A DNA stretch of 64,000 nt from NCBI GenBank assembly GCA_023394875.1, contig JAEXAB010000002.1, positions 1 to 64,000 on the forward strand. Reading direction: 5' to 3'. This DNA comes from Bacillota bacterium. GTDB taxonomy: Bacteria; Bacillota; Clostridia; Christensenellales; DTU072. Under the pieces are notes generated by a model, which saw only the letters and a list, made by a program, of their open reading frames with translations, made no database searches and was not told the origin of the DNA. Made by a program: the position numbers and the translations under genes. Positions 43,708-52,560 of the stretch are shown one piece after another (position 1 is the stretch's first letter; the number at the start of each line of letters is the position of its first letter).

Positions 43708-45321
43708 TTATTTTAGATTAAAACCTTGTTTTTGGAGCGCCATTAGTTGGTAATTTAATTGGTCGATAAACTCCTTGTTTGTTTTGGTTTTTATAAGCAT
43801 ATTAATAAGATTTTCGGTAGCGTCGGCGCTGTCTCCTACGCTGAGCATTTTGCGCATTGCCCATATGCCTTGAAGTTCGTTTTGGTCAAGCAACAATTCT
43901 TCCCTTCTCGTCCCGCTTCTGGCTAAGTCTATTGCCGGGAATATACGTTTTTCGCTCAATTTTCTGTCAAGGTGAATTTCCATATTGCCTGTACCTTTGA
44001 ATTCTTCATAAATAACGTCGTCCATACGGCTGCCGGTATCTACAAGAGCGGTTGCAATAATCGTTAGGCTTCCGCCGTGTTCAATGTTTCTTGCCGCGCC
44101 GAAAAATCTCTTTGGGCTGTGCAATGCTCCGGGGTCAATACCGCCCGAAAGCGTTCTGCCTGTAGGAGCTATGGTAAGGTTGTAGGCTCTGGCAAGACGG
44201 GTAAGGCTGTCCATAAGTATAACGACGTCGTCGCCCATTTCCACAAGGCGTTTTGCTCTTTCCAAAACCAGTTCGGCTGCTTTGGTGTGATGCTCGGGCA
44301 TTTCGTCAAAGGTAGAATATACTACTTCTCCCTCGATTGACCTTTGCATGTCGGTAACCTCTTCGGGACGCTCGTCGATAAGTAAAACTATAAGATGCGC
44401 CTTTGGGTAATTATGAGAAATGCTGTGCGCAATTTTTTTCAATAAAGTGGTTTTTCCTGCCTTTGGCGGAGAAACAATCATAGCTCTCTGACCTTTACCG
44501 ATAGGGGCAACCATATCAATAGAGCGGATTGCATAGTCGTTTAGCTGATTGGAAATCTCCAATTTGAAACGGTGGTCGGGATAAACGGGGGTAAGATAAT
44601 CAAAATTCTTCCGTCTGAAGGCCATTTCTGCAGGTCTGCCGTTTACCTCCAGAATATTAACAACTCCCGCCGGGCGGTTTTCGCAATTCTTCTTGGCTTC
44701 GGCTTTTATCCAGTCACCTTTTCTTAGACCGCTTTTCTTGATTTTTTGAGCGGCTATATAAGCGTCGTGTTCCCCCGATTCATAGTTTTTGGCTCTCAAA
44801 AAGCCGTAACCGTCGGGCATAATTTCCAAAACGCCCTCTTTTATTTCCACAACTTCGGCAGCCGTTGCTTCCGCAGGTGCGTTTTCGGCGGCATTGTCCG
44901 TTTCTACTACAACTTCGGGCTCTTTTTTATCGCAGACAACCTTTTTCTCGGCTGACTCCTCTTTTTTCCTTATTATTTTGTTTACGGCAACATTAACGTT
45001 TTGATTGTCGCTAAAAGCGTCTTCCAATTTGGTGGTTATTCCTTCCAAAATCTTTATTTTGTCTTTTACTTCGTTCTCTGCGGCAATATCAGAAAAAGTC
45101 AGAACGCTTCTCGGCGGTCTACCCTGTCTTTTCTTGGGCGGCTCTTCCACTGTGTTTTCATTTGCGGTGGACTGTTGCGCCAAGACTTTGCAAATTTCGT
45201 CAATCAAATCGGCTTTTAATTTTGACGTGGGTTGTTTTACTCCTAAATTTCTTCCGACAATGCGCAATTCATAAAGCGGCATTTGCTCGAAATGTTCTCT
45301 ACTGTACTGACTATAGTTCAT
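43708..45321 (-). CDS. rho: Transcription termination factor Rho
   Basis: A 537-residue RNA-dependent ATPase that ends transcription. Residues 1-60 are the Rho N-terminal helix bundle. Residues 60-160 are a charged, low-complexity insert common in Firmicutes. Residues 163-235 are the RNA-binding cold-shock domain (GVLEIMPDGYGFLRAKNY). The ATPase domain shows Walker A SPPKAGKTTLLK near 285, the VILMDSLTRLARAYN Walker B region near 370, and GALHSPKRFFGAARN. The ATG at 45321 has GGAGG four bases upstream. The leader to its promoter is about 90 bases and may allow self-regulation. Confidence 0.97.
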   Translation of the reverse strand: MNYSQYSREHFEQMPLYELRIVGRNLGVKQPTSKLKADLIDEICKVLAQQSTANENTVEEPPKKRQGRPPRSVLTFSDIAAENEVKDKIKILEGITTKLEDAFSDNQNVNVAVNKIIRKKEESAEKKVVCDKKEPEVVVETDNAAENAPAEATAAEVVEIKEGVLEIMPDGYGFLRAKNYESGEHDAYIAAQKIKKSGLRKGDWIKAEAKKNCENRPAGVVNILEVNGRPAEMAFRRKNFDYLTPVYPDHRFKLEISNQLNDYAIRSIDMVAPIGKGQRAMIVSPPKAGKTTLLKKIAHSISHNYPKAHLIVLLIDERPEEVTDMQRSIEGEVVYSTFDEMPEHHTKAAELVLERAKRLVEMGDDVVILMDSLTRLARAYNLTIAPTGRTLSGGIDPGALHSPKRFFGAARNIEHGGSLTIIATALVDTGSRMDDVIYEEFKGTGNMEIHLDRKLSEKRIFPAIDLARSGTRREELLLDQNELQGIWAMRKMLSVGDSADATENLINMLIKTKTNKEFIDQLNYQLMALQKQGFNLK

Positions 45322-45419
45322 TAATCCTCCAGAATGAAGTTTGATTACAAAAAAATACTTATTAATTTATATGCAACATATTGTGATAATATTTTGGAAT
45401 AGTTTGAAATATTTACATT

Positions 45420-45448
45420 ATCATACTACACAGTGTTCCCAAAGTCAA
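45420..45448 (-). promoter_or_regulatory. Promoter of rho
   Basis: On the minus strand TTGACT (45443-45448) and TATGAT (45420-45425) are 17 bases apart, about 95 bases upstream of the rho ATG. Confidence 0.75.
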
Positions 45449-45518
45449 CGGGAATTATGCAATAATAATATGTTTTACTCTTTTTTTCCCTTTTTGCTTG
45501 ATTATACGACAATAAATT

Positions 45519-45677
45519 TTAATCGTCGTCATCATCGCAATTACCGCATAGGCACAATAGGCACAGACACATAGCAAGAGTGGTTCTGTTGCAACCACCG
45601 TTGTTATCTGGATCGCCACAGCCGCCATTGCTAAGCAATAAAAGTAGTAAAATCGGTAAGCTGTTTCCCCCGAACAT
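45519..45677 (-). CDS. Small Cys-rich hydrophobic protein (52 residues)
   Basis: A 52-residue frame with AGGAGAG seven bases before its ATG. It begins MFGGNSLPILLLLLL, continues through a Gly/Asn segment, then a second stretch MCLCLLCLCGNC, and ends in five Asp. It has seven Cys (20, 29, 37, 39, 42, 44, 47), so metal binding or disulfide/thioether chemistry is likely. It lies alone between rho and the divergent ArsR-type gene, and the next downstream gene is rho, which has its own promoter. The family is unknown to me. Confidence 0.7.
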   Translation of the reverse strand: MFGGNSLPILLLLLLSNGGCGDPDNNGGCNRTTLAMCLCLLCLCGNCDDDDD

Positions 45678-45764
45678 ATTCTCTCCTATAATTCGATTAT
45701 ATTTTACAATATGCGCCTAAAGTCGTAAATGTTAATATAATATTATTAAATTAAGGAGAAAACT

Positions 45765-46085
45765 ATGCAATTAAAAGAGATTTTTAACGAATATCTTCCA
45801 TCGGAAGCTACCACTAACGAACTTGTTTCTTTTTTCAGTATGTTTTCTCACGAAACGCGACTGAAAATCTTGAGTATACTATCAATAAGCAAACTTTGCG
45901 TGTCCGATATAGTAAAAATACTTTCACTAAATCAAACCACCGTATCGCACCAATTAAAGACCTTAAAAAACGCTAACATTATTGATAATATACGTCAGGG
46001 TAAAAAGGTTTATTACTATATAATTAAAGAAAGCGTTTATGACATTTTGCTTGAGGCAGTCAGAGCCACCGAAAGCGCATATTGA
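45765..46085 (+). CDS. ArsR-family transcriptional regulator
   Basis: A 106-residue winged-helix repressor. The core is SMFSHETRLKILSILSISKLCVSDIVKILSLNQTTVSHQLKTLK, with the wing RQGKKVYYYI. One Cys stands in the alpha-3 position (KLCVSDI) used for metal sensing by SmtB/ArsR members, but the usual CVC pair is absent, so the signal is unclear. The ATG at 45765 has AAGGAG upstream. It is convergent with the membrane-protein gene that ends at 46094. Confidence 0.9.
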   Translation: MQLKEIFNEYLPSEATTNELVSFFSMFSHETRLKILSILSISKLCVSDIVKILSLNQTTVSHQLKTLKNANIIDNIRQGKKVYYYIIKESVYDILLEAVRATESAY

Positions 46086-46093
46086 TAATTATA

Positions 46094-46627
46094 TTATTTC
46101 CCTCTTTTGAACAACAAATATTTTAGATATTCATAACCTTTTATCAACAGATAATCATAAGCTATAAAAGCGGCTGTAAATACGGCGTTTAGTATTATGT
46201 ATAATATCCAAGGCTCAATTGTGCTTAAAAATGACAATTTATCAAAATTTATTACAATTTCATTAATCACATAATACAAAAGGAAAAAAACTAACAGTGA
46301 GTATGCTATTTTTATAATAAGTATTATTGTTTTGTTGAATTTTTTGTTATAACAAAATATCGTAAAAACCACGTAAAAGCTACTAACAGTAACAAAGGGA
46401 ATTATTGATAAATTAGCTATAAAGAACCCTATTACCGACACCGCTATGGAACTTAGCAAAGCTTCTCTGTAAAAATTTTTTGTTAGCGGCAACAGTATCC
46501 CCGCCGCCGCAAGTACGGTAAAGGAAAGGGACAGATTGTTTATAAAATAAGCCAACGTGACGAAGATAAGGGAAATAGCTCCCCCCAATCCAGCCAGCGC
46601 CAATCTAGTGCCGATATCTTTTTTCAT
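46094..46627 (-). CDS. Membrane protein with about six helices, unknown function
   Basis: A 177-residue integral membrane protein with about five to six hydrophobic helices (LALAGLGGAISLIFVTLAYF, LSIIPFVTVSSFYVVFTIF, IIKIAYSLLVFFLLYYVI and others). No substrate motif is visible and the family is not recognised. The start is 4 bases after the stop of the DnaJ-like gene and lacks a clear ribosome site, so it depends on coupled translation. It is the last gene of the thrC-trpS-DUF5685-DnaJ-like operon. Confidence 0.75.
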   Translation of the reverse strand: MKKDIGTRLALAGLGGAISLIFVTLAYFINNLSLSFTVLAAAGILLPLTKNFYREALLSSIAVSVIGFFIANLSIIPFVTVSSFYVVFTIFCYNKKFNKTIILIIKIAYSLLVFFLLYYVINEIVINFDKLSFLSTIEPWILYIILNAVFTAAFIAYDYLLIKGYEYLKYLLFKRGK

Positions 46628-46631
46628 AATT

Positions 46632-47276
46632 TTAACAACAGGAAATAAGGTCTCCGCCCATACATTCGCAGCAGCAGTCGGCGCACAAAAGTGAAGTACA
46701 GCAGTCGCACGCGCTCATTCCGCGCTGTCTTTGATTAAAATTGCTTTGGTCGCTATAGCTTCTGGCGTTTTCGGTTTTATCGTTCTTGTTATAAAAAGAA
46801 GTGTCCTGCGCCGTTGTGTTTGCGTTTAGTTTGTTGAGCATTGCCTGACGTGTTTCGGCGTATTTTGAATTGTTCGGCTCCATACTGCAAGCATAATCCA
46901 TTTGCTTTAACGCATCTGCCAGCCAGTTTTTGCGGAAAAATATAGCCGATTGCAAATAATGCCAATGCGCCGTTCTGTTATGGCAATTGTCCAAAATACT
47001 TTGCGCTTCGTCCAGTCTGTCTTGCTTTATAGCTTCGTCGGCATCGTTAAGATTGTCGCCGGTGTAGCCTATGTCGTATCTAGAACGCAAAATATCGTTT
47101 GCCTCATTGTAGGCTGCCTCAATTTCTTCTAATTTTATACAGGCGTTGCTGCCCACCTCGCCCGGCTCAAATCTAAGGTCGGAATATTTGGCGCGCAGAG
47201 TTTTATACGCCTCATAAAGTTCGTTTTGTGTGGCGTTTTCGTTAACTCCCAATACTATAAACGGATTTTTTGACAT
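46632..47276 (-). CDS. J-domain-like protein with helical repeat and Cys-rich tail
   Basis: A 214-residue protein. Residues 3-70 have the J-domain fold (NPFIVLGVNENATQNELYEAYKTLRAKY), but the HPD motif that activates Hsp70 is replaced by SDL. Residues 80-150 are TPR-like helices (DEAQSILDNC, WLADALKQMDYACSMEPNN). The tail, after a Gln/Asn/Ser-rich linker, has ten Cys within 28 residues (CDCC, CADCCCECMGGDLISCC), likely a metal-binding module. It overlaps the end of the DUF5685 gene by 22 bases. The Cys tail resembles the DUF5685-linked proteins of Clostridia, but I cannot name its function. Confidence 0.8.
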   Translation of the reverse strand: MSKNPFIVLGVNENATQNELYEAYKTLRAKYSDLRFEPGEVGSNACIKLEEIEAAYNEANDILRSRYDIGYTGDNLNDADEAIKQDRLDEAQSILDNCHNRTAHWHYLQSAIFFRKNWLADALKQMDYACSMEPNNSKYAETRQAMLNKLNANTTAQDTSFYNKNDKTENARSYSDQSNFNQRQRGMSACDCCTSLLCADCCCECMGGDLISCC

Positions 47277-48112
47277 TCTTCTTTTCTCCTCGATAAAACC
47301 AATTCCGTCCTTGCTTTAAGCCCCAGATAAATTATATTGCTCAAAGCCCCTTCGCTGATTTTTATATCCATTTTATTATATACTTCTTCCACTATTTCTA
47401 TTATCTGATACAAAACCGGTCTAATTTTTAATTCTATATCGGTATATATGTTGTCATTCAATTCTTTAACGTTTATTAAAAAGGGATTGAAATTTTTTCC
47501 TGAATCCTTTTTCAAATCGTCAAACGCATCAATTATATAAACCCACTTACCTATATAGAAAAGCAGTTCGCGCAAGTTTTTGTCGGCTTTGTCGGTCAAA
47601 GCGTCTGCGCTTGATAGTAACATACTCCCAAAACAATCCGACAAGACATTAAAATCGCTGTTTTCCTGTTCTAACTTTCTTAGCCTATTATAACCGTCGC
47701 GGATAGCAACGTCAAACTCTTTTTGTCTTACTTTTGCTTTCTTATATTTTGGATAAATGGCTTTTTTTAGTAACTTCTTTTTGTTTTCGTCAATAACGTC
47801 GTCCGCAACTTTATAATAACCGAGAATGGTATTGATGTCAACAATCCTGGATAATACGGTATTATTTTTTACGTAGTTTAATTTTTTCCCAACGGGATGG
47901 ACAATACACCTGCCTTCGGCAAAATCGGGATCCAAATTTTCGTAGTTATGCCCCAATAATGCTAGCAAAACGATGTCGTAGTTAAGGGTAAAACGCATTG
48001 CATGTCCGCTGTTTTTGCCGATAGACTTGCACAATCCGCAATAATAAGAGCGGTACGTCTGATAATCCTTAATAAGAATATTGGGCTTGTCTATCGCCAC
48101 GTATCCAAACAT
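47255..48112 (-). CDS. DUF5685 family protein
   Basis: A 285-residue protein starting MFGYVAI and containing YRSYYCGLCKSIG near residue 25, then RFTLNYDIVLLALLGH, the usual start of DUF5685 proteins. CIVHPVGKK is a further conserved element, so three or four conserved Cys could bind a metal. The rest is helical. Its ATG at 48112 shares bases with the trpS stop (TAATG), giving translational coupling. It forms a conserved-looking block with the J-domain-like gene after it. Function unknown. Confidence 0.82.
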   Translation of the reverse strand: MFGYVAIDKPNILIKDYQTYRSYYCGLCKSIGKNSGHAMRFTLNYDIVLLALLGHNYENLDPDFAEGRCIVHPVGKKLNYVKNNTVLSRIVDINTILGYYKVADDVIDENKKKLLKKAIYPKYKKAKVRQKEFDVAIRDGYNRLRKLEQENSDFNVLSDCFGSMLLSSADALTDKADKNLRELLFYIGKWVYIIDAFDDLKKDSGKNFNPFLINVKELNDNIYTDIELKIRPVLYQIIEIVEEVYNKMDIKISEGALSNIIYLGLKARTELVLSRRKEECQKIRL

Positions 48113-49110
48113 TAAGCCTCCACCAAGCCTACTTTTTTATAGACTTTGGAGAGCGTTCTGTTAGCTATTTTATTTGCCTTTTCCGCTCCTTCTTTGGCAA
48201 CGGATAGTAAATATGCCTTGTCGTTTAATAATTCGGCATATCTCTTTTGGGCGGGTTTTAATTTTTCCACAACTGCATCCGCCACCCCTTGTTTAAGCTC
48301 GGCATAGCCTTTTCCGCTATAATCAGAAACTATACTTTCTATACTCTTGTCGGTAACCGAACTAAATATGGTAAGAAGATTACTAACTCCGGGTTTATCT
48401 TCGGTATAAGCAATAGTGCCGTCGCTGTCGGTTACTGCCCTTTTGAACTTCCTAACAATAACTTCAGGCGGGTCAATTAAGCTAATAGTCGCATTAGCGT
48501 CGGGGTCGGACTTACTCATTTTCTGTGTCGGGTCCTGCAAAGAAAAAATCTTTGCCCCTTGCTTGGGTATATAGGGTTCGGGAACGGCAAAAGTGGGACT
48601 GTAAAGGTTGTTAAACCTTATTGCTAGGTCTCTTGATAGTTCCAAATGCTGTTTTTGGTCAATGCCTACCGGTACTAAATCGGTTTGGTAAAGGAGAATA
48701 TCTGCCGCCATAAGCACGGGATAATCCATAAGCCCCATATTTATATTGTCGCTGTGTTTTGCCGATTTGTCCTTAAACTGCGTCATACGGTTGGTTTCTC
48801 CGATATAAGTAAAGCAGTTCAGTATCCAAGTAAGTTCGGCATGCGCCGGAACGTGGCTTTGGAAGTAAAGAATGCACTTCTCAGGGTCCAGTCCGCAAGC
48901 AAGATACTGGGCAAAAAAGCTGAGCGCTCTTTGTCTGTATTCGGCGGGGTTTTGCCTAATTGTGAGAGCGTGAAGGTCGGCAATGGCAAAAACGCTGAAA
49001 TACTCTTCGCTAAGTTTAAGCCAATTGCTGATTGCCCCTATATAATTGCCTAGCGTAATACAACCTGTGGGTTGAACTGCGCTGTATACTACTTTTTTAT
49101 CACCTAACAT
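48112..49110 (-). CDS. trpS: Tryptophanyl-tRNA synthetase
   Basis: A 332-residue class I aminoacyl-tRNA synthetase that charges tRNA-Trp. It has the PTGCITLGNYIGA segment (HIGH-type) at residues 9-21, the DYPVLMAADILLYQ tryptophan pocket near 135, and KMSKSDP near 198. Length and motifs are normal. It starts inside the last bases of thrC (11-base overlap), and its stop overlaps the DUF5685 start. No T-box leader can serve this gene alone because it is internal to the operon. Confidence 0.97.
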   Translation of the reverse strand: MLGDKKVVYSAVQPTGCITLGNYIGAISNWLKLSEEYFSVFAIADLHALTIRQNPAEYRQRALSFFAQYLACGLDPEKCILYFQSHVPAHAELTWILNCFTYIGETNRMTQFKDKSAKHSDNINMGLMDYPVLMAADILLYQTDLVPVGIDQKQHLELSRDLAIRFNNLYSPTFAVPEPYIPKQGAKIFSLQDPTQKMSKSDPDANATISLIDPPEVIVRKFKRAVTDSDGTIAYTEDKPGVSNLLTIFSSVTDKSIESIVSDYSGKGYAELKQGVADAVVEKLKPAQKRYAELLNDKAYLLSVAKEGAEKANKIANRTLSKVYKKVGLVEA

Positions 49111-50587
49111 TATTTATTAACTCCAAAACGGTATCGAATATTTTATCTTTGGTTATTACTTTGTCATGTAAAATTGTCTTAGTCCTTAATTTTTCTATTT
49201 CTTCGGGCATATCCATTCCCGTGTAAGCGTTGAGCTTTTTCGTTGCCTTTTCGGCATCGGGTTCATTGGATTTTGCTACCGCCTTATATACGCTCTGGGG
49301 GAACTTATACGGGTTTGCCGTGCTTACAATAACCGTTGCGGTGTCTTCGTCGTAAGTTTCTGCCATATACTTAAAAAACGCGCTTACGCCCACGGCGGTA
49401 TGCGGGTCTAATAGGTAGCCGTATTCGTCAAAAACGTTGTTGATAACTTCGGCGGTTTCTTCTTCGGTGGAGAAATAACCGATGAATTCGGGCAGTTTGT
49501 CATAGAGCAAATCTTCCTCAATGCGGTAATATCCGCTCTCTTTTAATTCTGCCATAAGTTTGGTAACAAATTCCCCTTTTCTGTCGCCTAATTCATATAA
49601 TAGTCTTTCCAAATTGCTGGAAACCAAAATATCCATGGACGGCGACATTGTCTTGTGGAACTCTCTGTTACTGTCGTAAATGCCGTTGGTGAAAAATTCT
49701 GTCAACACGTTATTAACGTTGCTTGCAACTATAAGCTGCTTAATGGGAAGTCCCATTTTCTTGGCGTAATATCCGGCTAAGATATTTCCGAAATTGCCGC
49801 TTGGCACAACAAAGTTAATAGGATAGCCGTTGTCTATCTGTCCGCCTGCAAACAAATCTACGTAAGCTGAAATATAATAAACTATTTGAGGGACTAGTCT
49901 TCCGAAGTTTATAGAATTTGCGCTACTTAAAGTAAAGTTGGCGGCTTTTAGTTTTTCCTTCATTTCTTTGCTGGCAAAAATTGTCTTGACGGCGTTTTGG
50001 GCATCGTCAAAATTGCCTTCTATGCCTATTACGTGGACGTTGCTGCCTTCGGTCGTCTGCATCTGTAGTTTTTGCATATCGCTTACGCCGCTAATTGGAT
50101 AGAACACCATTATTTCGGTGTTTTCTACGTCCTTAAATCCTTCTAAAGCGGCTTTGCCGGTATCTCCGCTGGTTGCAACCAAAATAAGAGTTTTGGTTTT
50201 GTCACCTTCTTTTTGTTTAGATGCGGTAAGAAGATAAGGAAGCATGGTAAGAGCTACGTCCTTAAAAGCAAGGGTTGGCCCGTGCCATAATTCCATAATA
50301 TAAGTATCGTCGTCGATTTTTACCAATGGCGCGGGGTCTCCGTCAAACTTCGCATACGCTTTTTTGGTGTATTCCAACAATTCTTCGTAGGTAAAGTCAC
50401 TTAGGTATTCGCTCATGATATACGCCGCTCTTTCGGCATACTCAAGGTCAGCCATATCTTCTATGTCTTCTCTTGTTATAGTAGGAAAGGACGACGGAAC
50501 ATAAAGTCCGCCGTCCTTTGCTATTCCGTTTATTATCGCCTTTACTCCGCTTACGGGACCTTCCCCTCTGGTGCTAAAAAAGTCCAT
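49100..50587 (-). CDS. thrC: Threonine synthase
   Basis: A 495-residue pyridoxal-phosphate enzyme that converts O-phosphohomoserine to threonine. It has LAFKDVALTMLPYLL near residue 110 with the cofactor lysine, VATSGDTGKAALEGF near 155, NSINFGRLVPQ near 225 and a GNFGNILAGYYAKKMG phosphate-binding loop near 270. This is the long yeast-type threonine synthase (about 450-500 residues). The ATG at 50587 has GGAGG upstream. It follows a small P-loop protein by 16 bases. Confidence 0.96.
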   Translation of the reverse strand: MDFFSTRGEGPVSGVKAIINGIAKDGGLYVPSSFPTITREDIEDMADLEYAERAAYIMSEYLSDFTYEELLEYTKKAYAKFDGDPAPLVKIDDDTYIMELWHGPTLAFKDVALTMLPYLLTASKQKEGDKTKTLILVATSGDTGKAALEGFKDVENTEIMVFYPISGVSDMQKLQMQTTEGSNVHVIGIEGNFDDAQNAVKTIFASKEMKEKLKAANFTLSSANSINFGRLVPQIVYYISAYVDLFAGGQIDNGYPINFVVPSGNFGNILAGYYAKKMGLPIKQLIVASNVNNVLTEFFTNGIYDSNREFHKTMSPSMDILVSSNLERLLYELGDRKGEFVTKLMAELKESGYYRIEEDLLYDKLPEFIGYFSTEEETAEVINNVFDEYGYLLDPHTAVGVSAFFKYMAETYDEDTATVIVSTANPYKFPQSVYKAVAKSNEPDAEKATKKLNAYTGMDMPEEIEKLRTKTILHDKVITKDKIFDTVLELINNVR

Positions 50588-50603
50588 GTACCCTCCAAAG
50601 TAC

Positions 50604-51020
50604 TTATTTAATATATTTCAATAAAAATTGAGGCATTTCGCTACGGTCGCATGAAACAGTCAAAACAAAGTTTACGTTTCTGCTCTCGCTTATTATATCC
50701 AAAGTCGCCATAAATTCTGCTACTTCGGGACTGTCCAATGCTACGCCCATCATCTTATACATACCGTCGATAAATATATATTCCACGTCGTAATTGCCGC
50801 AAATGATACCTTTAACAAAGCCTATTAAGCACTCTTTGCAATTAATTTTTTCGGCTGATACGTCGATAAATTTTATTTGGGGTTTTATCTCCATGCGATA
50901 ACGTGATGTAGTCGACAAAAATACTATGTCGCCTTTAACTTTGTTCAAACTCTCGTTAGCTTGGTCGATAATCCTTTTTGTCTTGCCTGTGCCTTTTGCA
51001 CCGTCAATTGTATAAATCAT
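50604..51020 (-). CDS. Small P-loop ATP-binding protein
   Basis: A 138-residue protein with Walker A GAKGTGKTKR at residues 7-16 and a Walker B-like YIFIDGM near 82. There is no membrane segment. It resembles small P-loop proteins annotated as hypothetical in Clostridia. It is the first gene of the thrC operon, behind its own promoter (51054-51082) and an AAGGAG site, and precedes thrC by 16 bases. Its function is not known. Confidence 0.8.
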   Translation of the reverse strand: MIYTIDGAKGTGKTKRIIDQANESLNKVKGDIVFLSTTSRYRMEIKPQIKFIDVSAEKINCKECLIGFVKGIICGNYDVEYIFIDGMYKMMGVALDSPEVAEFMATLDIISESRNVNFVLTVSCDRSEMPQFLLKYIK

Positions 51021-51053
51021 AAAACACTCCTTTTATAATGTATATTTTATTTC

Positions 51054-51082
51054 ATTGTAGCACAAGCGGCAACTTAAAACAA
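51054..51082 (-). promoter_or_regulatory. Promoter of the thrC-trpS operon
   Basis: On the minus strand TTGTTT (51077-51082) and TACAAT (51054-51059) are 17 bases apart, with a TGTGC extended -10. The leader to the P-loop gene is about 27 bases, too short for a T-box or attenuator. Confidence 0.68.
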
Positions 51083-51103
51083 TACCCAAATGCTTTTGTA
51101 AGG

Positions 51104-52519
51104 CTAATTGTTTTGCGCCATATATTTAAGTTTGCGGTATAGTTCTATGTCAATGGACTTAACGTATTCTTTAAGTTCAAAATCGCTCATAACCGTTGTT
51201 CTGCCTGTTGCGTATTCGGCGTCAACCAATTCTTTTACCTTAGCTACGATAGGCTCTTTCTTGTCGATTTTGTTGCTGTCGTCAAGGTTAAAATATGCGT
51301 TAAACCAATATGCAATGCCGGCAAGTCCGCTATGGCTGTCAACAGCTACCAAGGCTTTACGCTTCAAAATTGTTTCGGTGTCGAAAATATTATAAATTTC
51401 TTCATCCTTTAACAAGCCGTCGGCGTGAATTCCCGCTCTTGTGGTATTAAAGTTCTTACCCACAAAAGGCGTGTTGGGCGGGATAACGTAGTCCATTTCT
51501 TTTTCAAAATATCTTGCTATTTCGGTTATTACCGACAAGTCCATACCATCGGTGGTGCCTTTTATAGAAGCGTATTCAATAACCATGGCTTCCAAAGGAC
51601 AGTTACCTGTTCTTTCTCCGATTCCAAGAAGTGAGCAGTTTACGCCGCTTGCGCCATATAGCCAAGCAGTTGAAGCGTTAATAACAGCCTTATAAAAGTC
51701 GTTATGTCCGTGCCACTCTATCAAAGCGGAAGGTATTTCGGCATAGTGCTTTAGTCCGTATATTATACCTTGTACGCTTCTGGGTAAAGATACGCCGGGA
51801 TATGTAATACCATAACCTAAGGTATCGCAGCAGCGGATTTTTATATCTATGCCCGACTCGTCCATAAGTTTCTTTAGCTCGCAGGCAAAAGGCACTACGA
51901 AACCGTAAAAATCGGCTCTGGTGATATCCTCAAAGTGACATCTGGGTCTGATTCCTTCGTCCAAAGCGGCTTTAACTATACCTAAGTATTTATCAAGCGC
52001 CTGCCTTCTGGTCATATTCATTTTCTTAAAAATATGATAGTCGGAGCAGGATACAAGAATACCGGTTTCGGCAACTCCCATTTGTTTTACTAATTGGAAG
52101 TCTTTTTCGTTGGCTCTTATCCAGCTTGTAATCTCGGGAAATTCGTAACCCAGTTCCTTACATTTTTCCACAGCCATTCTGTCCTTTTCGTTGTACAAAA
52201 AGAACTCGCTTTGCCTTATTATACCCTTCTTGCCGCCAAGTCTATGCAGCATCTTAAATAATTCCACAATCTGTTCAACGGAATAGGGGGAGCGGGATTG
52301 CTGTCCGTCTCTGAACGTAGTGTCAGTAATCCAGATATTCTCCGGACAATTTAGAGGCACGTTTCTGAAGTTGAACGCAACCTTGGGTATGGAAGTATAG
52401 TCGAAAAAGTTCCTGTATAATTGAGGCTCTTTAACGTCCTGTAATTCGTAATTGTAACTATGTTCTTCCAAAATATGATATTTGGGATCCATATATACTT
52501 TGTTTGTTGTATCTGCCAT
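51104..52519 (-). CDS. Re-citrate synthase / homocitrate synthase family enzyme
   Basis: A 471-residue TIM-barrel synthase of the DRE-TIM metallolyase family that condenses acetyl-CoA with a 2-oxo acid. Residues 67-80 hold TDTTFRDGQQSR (metal and catalytic Arg-Asp), then IRQSEFFLY, and IEWHGHNDFYKAV near 270 with the metal-binding His pair. The NTTRAGIHADGL segment follows. The N-terminal extension and the IIRQSEFFLY segment fit the clade of Clostridium Re-citrate synthase, so I favour citrate formation. Homocitrate or isopropylmalate synthesis is possible. ATG at 52519 with AGGAGG upstream. Follows prfA by 41 bases. Confidence 0.85.
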   Translation of the reverse strand: MADTTNKVYMDPKYHILEEHSYNYELQDVKEPQLYRNFFDYTSIPKVAFNFRNVPLNCPENIWITDTTFRDGQQSRSPYSVEQIVELFKMLHRLGGKKGIIRQSEFFLYNEKDRMAVEKCKELGYEFPEITSWIRANEKDFQLVKQMGVAETGILVSCSDYHIFKKMNMTRRQALDKYLGIVKAALDEGIRPRCHFEDITRADFYGFVVPFACELKKLMDESGIDIKIRCCDTLGYGITYPGVSLPRSVQGIIYGLKHYAEIPSALIEWHGHNDFYKAVINASTAWLYGASGVNCSLLGIGERTGNCPLEAMVIEYASIKGTTDGMDLSVITEIARYFEKEMDYVIPPNTPFVGKNFNTTRAGIHADGLLKDEEIYNIFDTETILKRKALVAVDSHSGLAGIAYWFNAYFNLDDSNKIDKKEPIVAKVKELVDAEYATGRTTVMSDFELKEYVKSIDIELYRKLKYMAQNN

Positions 52520-52560
52520 TTTTACCTCCTTCTTTACTTTCGATAATCCGTTGTCTATTT

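Noticed and set aside
48112..50587. T-box riboswitch for trpS or thrC
   Set aside because: Both genes are internal to an operon with a leader of about 27 bases; no T-box core or specifier hairpin can fit.
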